Positions 57,840 through 64,000 of a stretch of 64,000 bases of DNA are shown in pieces. Every line of letters starts with the position of its first letter. Position 1 is the first letter of the stretch. The notes below the pieces were generated by a model that had not been told where the DNA came from, did not search any database, and saw only the letters and a list, made by a program, of their open reading frames with translations. A program made the translations under genes and the position numbers. The stretch covers positions 62,001 to 126,000 of the forward strand of contig DETJ01000009.1 of NCBI GenBank assembly GCA_002361595.1, in the 5' to 3' direction. The DNA comes from Patescibacteria group bacterium UBA3291. GTDB lineage: Bacteria > Patescibacteriota > Gracilibacteria > Absconditabacterales > Absconditicoccaceae.

Positions 57840-58012
57840 AATTTGAAAATTCAAGATAAGTATTATCATTATACGGTTTTTTGTACAAAAAAGAAGATAA
57901 TAGAATTAAAAAAAACTTGACTTTTTTATAAATAGTATTAACTGTAATAATATATTATAAATTAAAACTTAAAAAAGGGAAGTGAATATTAGTTGATTTA
58001 TTGGCAAAAATT

Positions 58013-58040
58013 TTGACTATTTTCACATCGTGAATATAAT
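58013..58040 (+). promoter_or_regulatory. Promoter of the giant gene
   Basis: TTGACT, 16-nt spacer, TATAAT; start near 58047, 30 nt before the ATG. Confidence 0.7.
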
Positions 58041-58076
58041 TAGTTTGTAGGATTTATTTATGATAAACTTCAATAT

Positions 58077-61000
58077 ATGGAGACTTCAAGAAATCTAAGA
58101 GAAGAACTTTCACCTAAAATTGTAAAATGAGCCCACCTAGAATCAACAATGAATGAATTGCTCGATACATTTGTGGCATGAAGAGAAAAAAATGCTGAAT
58201 CTATTAATAATTTTTTGAATCAACCATATTTTAAGTGAGAAGAAAGTTTAATTGATAAATTAGCCGAAATAAAACCAAATATTACATTTGATGAAATTGG
58301 CGATGAATGAATAAATCTCGCAGCAGCAGCATACAATAATAAAATATTGCGAGAATTAAAGGATAGCTTTGATCAAACTAATGATGAAATTAAAAGAAAG
58401 TTTATTACTGAAGTCTCTAATAAAGTACAAGGAGAAATATGACCACATGCTCCATACAATAATTTTGCAACAGATTGTCCTATTGACCCAAGAGACAATA
58501 TCCTTTCATATCTCGATAAAATTGTAAATTACTTAACACAACAAGAATCCAAACCTAATTGAAGAAAAGCAATAGAAATATTGAAAGAAATCACAATAAC
58601 AAACAATGATTTGAATTGATGACTTATAGCTCCAATTGCTCCATGAACTCTACTAACAGCCCTACCTGCTGATATAAAAAATTCATTCGACCATTTACTG
58701 TCATTTGAAATTGGTAAAGAAGCCGACCGTACTTTGAATATAGTCAATAATATAACAGATAAACTATGATGACTCGTTTCAAATAGTTTTCCCGCTATAA
58801 ATACTATTATAGCAGAACACCCTGAATACAAATATGAAGAAAGCAAACTAGGACCAGATTTTGAGACAAGAAAACAAGCTATAAATAATGATAAAAATCT
58901 GACAGAAATTGAAAAAAAAGAAAAAATAAAAGATCTAAAACGAGAATTATACATAAAGTACCTAAAGACAAAGAACTCAAAAATAGGTAATGCTATAGAA
59001 GAATTGTACAACAATAATTTTGATTATTCTAAAGTTAATCAAAACACATTAAAAGATTACATGGATAAAGTAATAGATTTTCGTATAAGGGATCTTTATA
59101 ACGCTTGAGCACATACAGTACTCAAGTTAAATTATATAGATATGGATGATTTTACAGACTTCTATAAAGAATTGGCTCGTGTAGACCCCGCAAATCCAAT
59201 AGATACTACCATTCATTTAACAAATGTAAATCCAACAAGTACTCGTATTGATCATTTTATAGATATACCCATCCATAAAACTATTTTAAAATGAGAAAAT
59301 CTTCGGTTAAAAGATTTAGATCAATATTGATGAAATGCAAAAGCTTTCGATACCGTACCTTTTCGCTACGAAATAAAACAATCTGATATTGACAACTTAG
59401 ATATTAGTTTAGAAGATAGGACTACACTTTTAAATTATCTATCAAAATTTAAAATAGAAAATGATAAATATGTAATAGAATGAAAAGATGTATGAAGACT
59501 TATTTATCTATTTTTTGTAGTAAATAATAAGCCTCGTATTACCGAATTTGATCCTGAAAAACAAAAAAAAGTAGAAGATGCTTTTTGAAAAGTAAAGCCA
59601 TCTGAAAAAAAAGAAATACCAAATGATGCTGAAAAATTTAAGAAAGATATAGAGGAATTCTGAACATGAGTAAAATTTGAAGACTGAGCTGAAATCTGGA
59701 TGCCAATGTGAAATAGTGATCTTCCATGATGATGATATCAACGAATGAAAGTAAAAATCAGTAATGTTAATATGAAAAAATGAACATTCAAAGGAATGGT
59801 ATTTTGATGAGAATTGAAATTTGGGAATAATTTAGAAGGGAAATCTCGTACATTTGATATGAATGATGAAACTATTAAAAAACTTAAAGAAATATCAAAA
59901 GATTCAAGCAAAATTTGGTTATTACCAAATCCTAATAAGTCAGATTTTAATTCTTTTAAAGACAGCTTATGAGGTAAACTATGAACTACGAATCTAAACT
60001 TTCCAATATGATGAACGACATGGGATTGAAACAAATTTACACATAAAGTTATTGATGAAAAAGGAAAAGAAAAAGTTGAGGAAATAAAATATTTCTGAAC
60101 TAAAGATAACAACATATACAAGATTGAATATAATCCGATTAGAAAATCATTTAAAGTATCTTCAACTTTTAATTGAAAAGAAAAATGAAAAAATTGAAAA
60201 TCTGAAGATAAGCGCCTTTCTTACTCTCGTGATATGGACTGGAATAATTTTCTGATTTTTTTTACTCAAAAATGATTAAGCCCACAAACGGAAGAACAAG
60301 CAAATGATATAATGGATAAAAGTGAACAAGAATTTAAAATGGTAAATGGTGGACATCGAAAATTAAATTGGTTTAGTATAAATAATATTAAAAATGTAGT
60401 TAAAACACTAAAATGAAACATTAAGAAAAAAATAGACGATTATGAAAAAAACCAAGATAAGAAATTAGAAGATATATTGATATGAGATTGGTGACTTTAT
60501 AGCAAACTTGCTGGAGTTCTAGGATTTATACCTTCAATGAAAGAATGACTATGAGAACTTGAACAAGAATATTATAATGAAAGAGATAATAGAACATGGG
60601 GAAAGATAGAATACTATCTAAAAATCTTTCAAAAAGATCCAGATTTTTGAACAACATTCGATCAAGTTCCCCCTCATGCAAAAATCCAATGATGAAAATC
60701 ATTACAAGTATTTATCACTAATAGGGTTAAAAATGCAAAAGATAGGATGTGAGACCCTGACATTTATAAAGCTGCAGCTCTACTCTTAGCCAATTTTGAA
60801 AAATGATGATCTCCTTATCGTGGATTAGCTGCTCAAGAAAATTCGTGACTTTGGGTAAAAGCTTTGTTATGAAAAGCACATTATGAACAATTTATGAGAG
60901 ATAAAGCTAAATTAATAAAGGCCCGCGATGATGCTGAAAATTGAGGAGATTGAGATAAAAAATGACTAAATGAAACTTTAGCCGTATGCGAATGGAAATA

Positions 61001-62591
61001 TATAATTAATAACATTAGATGATCCTATGGATGATTAATTGTATGAAGCTATGAAAAGAGAGGGATTCCATGAGAAGATGGAACCAATTATATAGACAAT
61101 CCTGCTAAGAAGTTATTATCTGATCAATTTGCAAATAAATTAGAATCAGCATATAAGTGACGATTTAATAAATGAACTGTCGAAGAAAAGTATAGCAAAT
61201 TTAAGAGCAATAATAGCTTTGACGAAATTGAAAATGAATTTGGTAAATCTAGTTCTACAAGGTACCAAACTTGACAAGCAGCATTAAGAAGAATGATAGA
61301 TTTAGCGACAAATGACAACCTAAGAAAACGTATGAAAAAACATTTTTTAACTTATCTATTGAGTTGAACACTAGATGTAAATTGTGATCCTTGACTCAAG
61401 AAACAGGTTTATGGACGAGCCAAACCTATGATGTTTGTGCCTTGATTATTAGTAAAAGAAGCCTGAGTTGCTGAAAATATTGCAGTACTTTTAGATGATG
61501 CTACAGATTGAGATTTTTCTAAAAATGTGACTCACTATTTTCATAGAAATAATCAACAAGATGGGGCTATTGAATTTAAAAAACTCCAGTGAGAAATAAA
61601 TGAGCGGTTAACTAATGAAAAGATGAATAAATTAGAAAATTATTTTTCAAATTTACCTACAAAAGATTTATCACACTACAATGAACCTAAACGTTCAATT
61701 ATTAAAAAATACCAAAATGCTATGTCTGCATCCAATCGTGATGAAGCAGATTGGTGAATATTGGAAAATCCTAAAGTTGTTAGCAATTGATTATTATCTA
61801 GTGTAGAAGTCGTACAAAAAAGGATGAATATTAAGAAATGAGAATTTGATGGTAAAGATATGGATGAAATCAATAACATGAAAGATTTCCGAAAGAATGT
61901 TACCAGAGATATAAATAGTAGATCTACTGATACCAGACAAGTAGCTTTCGTATTAGATAAATTCTTCAATCGATTTGGAATTGATGACCAACAAGTATAT
62001 GAATGGATTCTCACTGCAGACTATTATAATAAGAACCGTTGATCATTCTCATTACCATACAAAGGTATTGAATTAAATATGTGAAACATTTGAGATAAAG
62101 AAATTGATTCTATTTTACGGTACGCATTCCAGTGAAATGCATGGAAATCTCGTTGACTATGATGTGATAGACTTCCTGATGAACTATATAGTACACTAGA
62201 AGCATTTAGAAAGTATTTTAGTAAAGCATTTAATGACAGAACATTACTGTCAGCCTTCAGTACTAATATTAAGGACACAACACCTCTACTTATGGGTTCT
62301 CGAAATACATATGATCAGGCTTTTGCATGAGATTGAGAACTTACTTGGATAGATGCAACTTCTAGTGAAGATGATTTATTTAGTAGCGATGATACTAAGA
62401 AGAGAAAAGCAATAAAAAGCAAAACAAAGGAACTTCTAAAATCGTCTGATTTTATTAATTCTGATATTGTAAACATAGAAAAACAATTAAAGAAAAATTT
62501 AGGTTGAACGTCTAAACAATTTTTTCCAGTAACATCCTCTCATTCAAGAACATTGAGAGAAGAATATCTTAGAAGTAGACTTACCGCATAA
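58077..62591 (+). CDS. 1504-residue protein of unknown function
   Basis: One continuous frame from ATG 58077 to TAA with many TGA Gly; not recognised. No signal peptide or membrane segments. The first 350 residues are helical and charged (PKIVKGAHLESTMNELLDTF); the middle has Gly/Trp-rich beta segments (EIWMPMGNSDLPGGG, NLNFPIGGTTWDGNKF); then long helical domains (VVKTLKGNIKKKIDDYEKNQ, EYYLKIFQKDPDFGTT-like) with occasional Cys (AVCEWKYIINNIRGS, DVNCDPGLKK). The tail is basic (HSRTLREEYLRSRLTA). It has its own promoter and terminator. Could be a structural, toxin-like or secretion-linked protein; that is inference. Confidence 0.75.
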
Positions 62592-62597
62592 TAAAGA

Positions 62598-62625
62598 AAA
62601 AAGACCTCGAATGAGGTCTTTTTTG
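62598..62625 (+). terminator. Terminator after the giant gene
   Basis: AAAAAGACCTC pairs with GAGGTCTTTTT; on the other strand it can end ybaB transcription. Confidence 0.85.
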
Positions 62626-62637
62626 TTTGAAAAAATC

Positions 62638-62997
62638 TTAATTTCATCATAGTCATCACATCATTCCAGCGAGATCGTTTGTATCTACACCGAGAATTTC
62701 TTTAGTTTGCTCTGCTACTACTTCCTGAGCTTTATTCTGAGCCTTTTGAATAGCTGTAATCAATAAATTTTCAAGTTCAGATTTTTTACTTGGAGTGAAA
62801 AGAGAATCATCATTAATATGCAAATCCTTTATCTTCATCTCTCATGAAATATCAATAACTACCTGTGGTTTTTCTTCACCATCTTCCATATAAGTTCACT
62901 CTTTAGCTCTAATAATTAGACTTTTTAATTTCTTATCTAATTGCTTATATTTCGTAAACATTTCTTTGTACTGTCATAAATCTTTCATACTAACCAT
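62638..62997 (-). CDS. YbaB/EbfC family nucleoid-associated protein
   Basis: Encodes 119 residues. Order and pattern fit YbaB: an N-terminal helix (DLGQYKEMFTKYKQLDKK), EDGEEKPQVVIDISGEMKI, the short strand-helix KSELENLLITAIQKAQNKAQ, and a Gly/Met tail MMGGLGGN. These dimers bind DNA and sit near recR/dnaX in many genomes, though not here. The alternative start is the ATG at 62988. Confidence 0.8.
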
Positions 62998-63066
62998 TTT
63001 ATAATACTTTAACAAAATAAATCTAGATTTAATATAGGATTTCTCCCCAAATATTCAAGTAAAGTT

Positions 63067-64000
63067 TTATTTCAATTCCTTACTCACAATTTCAATTCAT
63101 GGGTGGTTTTGACGTAAATCTGCTAATAAAAATCAGATTTTAGCTGGATTGGAAATATCTCATTCAATAATCGCCATTGTCATTTTTCAGTCAAGTTTAT
63201 TCAACTCAAATTTATAAATAGGGATAGAAAATGTAGAAAATAATGCAATTATATCAATAATACTCATTTTTTTCTGAGAAAATTTCAATTTTATATTTAG
63301 TGTATAATTTGTAGATTTCTCACTTTCCTTTCGATGAGCCTCAAGTAATGAAGAATAAGAAAGAGTCTTCAATGCCTTACAATTTAACGTATGAATCTTT
63401 ATTCATTCACGACCAGATTTTGCAATAATTTTATTTCAAAAAGCTGGTTTACATTCAGGACAGAATACACAATGAAGCAATTTATCATTATCCACTACTA
63501 CATCCGAAGATTTAGTCTCACCAGATATTGCCGCAGTAATTTCAGATTTCAATTCTCTTTCAAATTGAGAAGTGTCTGAAATCAAAGTCTTTCATTGAGT
63601 TTCTTTTTTTAATTCTGGATAAGCTGCACGAACTAATCATCAATATGTTTCTTGTTTATCTAGAACTTGTAATAATCTTCTCTCCACTTCAAGCGGTTCT
63701 CACAATTTTTGAATCAAATCTGCATCTGAACGAAACATTGGAAGTCAAAGATTCTTGAGATATTGATTCAATCAATCTATAGCCTCATCCAAACGTGCCT
63801 CTCTCTCTTGTGTACGAACATATTTTATCAATTGTCCACGTGCAGATGGAGTATGTAAATAATCAATCCAATGTTTAACTGCTGAATAACGATTTTTGAA
63901 AGTATTAATATTTATAATATCTCAGGTTTTTACGATATATGAAAGAGGTTTAATCTGACCGTTAACTATAGCATTTTTGAATCTAAGTCAGATATCTGAG
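63067..64000 (-). CDS. RelA/SpoT family protein, C-terminal part (start beyond window)
   Basis: About 310 C-terminal residues. IVNGQIKPLSYIVKTGDIIN is the end of a TGS domain, HWIDYLHTPSARGQLIKYV the following helical region, CVFCPECKPAFG and GIKIHTLNCKAL the RIS/Zn-finger-like region with H-x-x-x-C, and an ACT domain closes it. The synthetase/hydrolase half is outside the window. Such proteins control (p)ppGpp in the stringent response. Confidence 0.8.

Noticed and set aside
58529..60121. Long open frames on the minus strand opposite the giant gene (up to 161 codons)
   Set aside because: They lie antisense to one continuous 1504-codon frame, have no start signals and their translations are low-complexity; in AT-rich DNA such antisense frames are common.

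Overview
The window is AT-rich (roughly 30% GC by eye) bacterial chromosome that only reads as genes if UGA is translated as glycine (genetic code 25). In-frame TGA sits at positions that must be Gly, for example in the P-loop of Der, in the SSB core, in acetate kinase and in the GHSLGG elbow of a lipase-like protein. With TAA and TAG as the only stops, about 60 genes run end to end. Together with short intergenic gaps and weak Shine-Dalgarno signals, this points to candidate phylum Absconditabacteria (SR1) or Gracilibacteria (BD1-5). I cannot tell which from the window.

Layout. 1-7.6 kb: a partial beta-propeller protein, ssb and uppS, facing a leftward block with an SLH-domain surface protein, SufS, a Cys-rich partner overlapping it, and a GH24-like lysozyme. 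7.8-13 kb: two DUF502 membrane-protein paralogues, one lacking UGA codons; TruB and TruD pseudouridine synthases; a small serine hydrolase; an MFS transporter. 13.05-13.34 kb: a probable stand-alone structured ncRNA on the minus strand with its own promoter and terminator. 13.5-18.5 kb: a membrane protein and lipase-like pair, a T4SS-pilin-like protein with a secreted partner, a metallophosphoesterase, and two GC-richer, UGA-free genes of unknown function. 18.6-28.7 kb: ackA, tatD, a GT11 glycosyltransferase, a DJ-1/PfpI protein, der, gpsA, ftsX, a TPR protein, a winged-helix protein and galE.

29.4-38.2 kb is a mobile element: a rolling-circle HUH replication initiator, a short iteron-like repeat array, three lipoproteins with nearly the same signal peptide, genes without known relatives, and a large serine integrase whose reading frame runs antisense into a tRNA-Leu(CAA) gene, the likely integration target.

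38.3-64 kb: a MurI-like protein that has lost both catalytic cysteines, holA, map, a protein with the triad spacing of arylamine N-acetyltransferases, serS, a GT26 glycosyltransferase, an unknown 700-residue membrane protein, an alaS ending before the editing domain, PBP1A, a permuted-papain (YiiX-like) protein, mtaB, a 1504-residue protein of unknown function with its own promoter and terminator, ybaB, and the C-terminal part of a RelA/SpoT protein cut by the window edge.

The envelope theme is strong (UppS, PBP1A, lysozyme, SLH protein, FtsX, glycosyltransferases, lipoproteins, papain-like protein), alongside translation and tRNA modification (SerS, AlaS, Map, TruB, TruD, MtaB). The best candidates for undescribed biology are the ncRNA at 13.06-13.30 kb, the rolling-circle element, the giant protein, the dead MurI homologue, and a recurring TMAGATTT motif about 15-33 nt upstream of many start codons.
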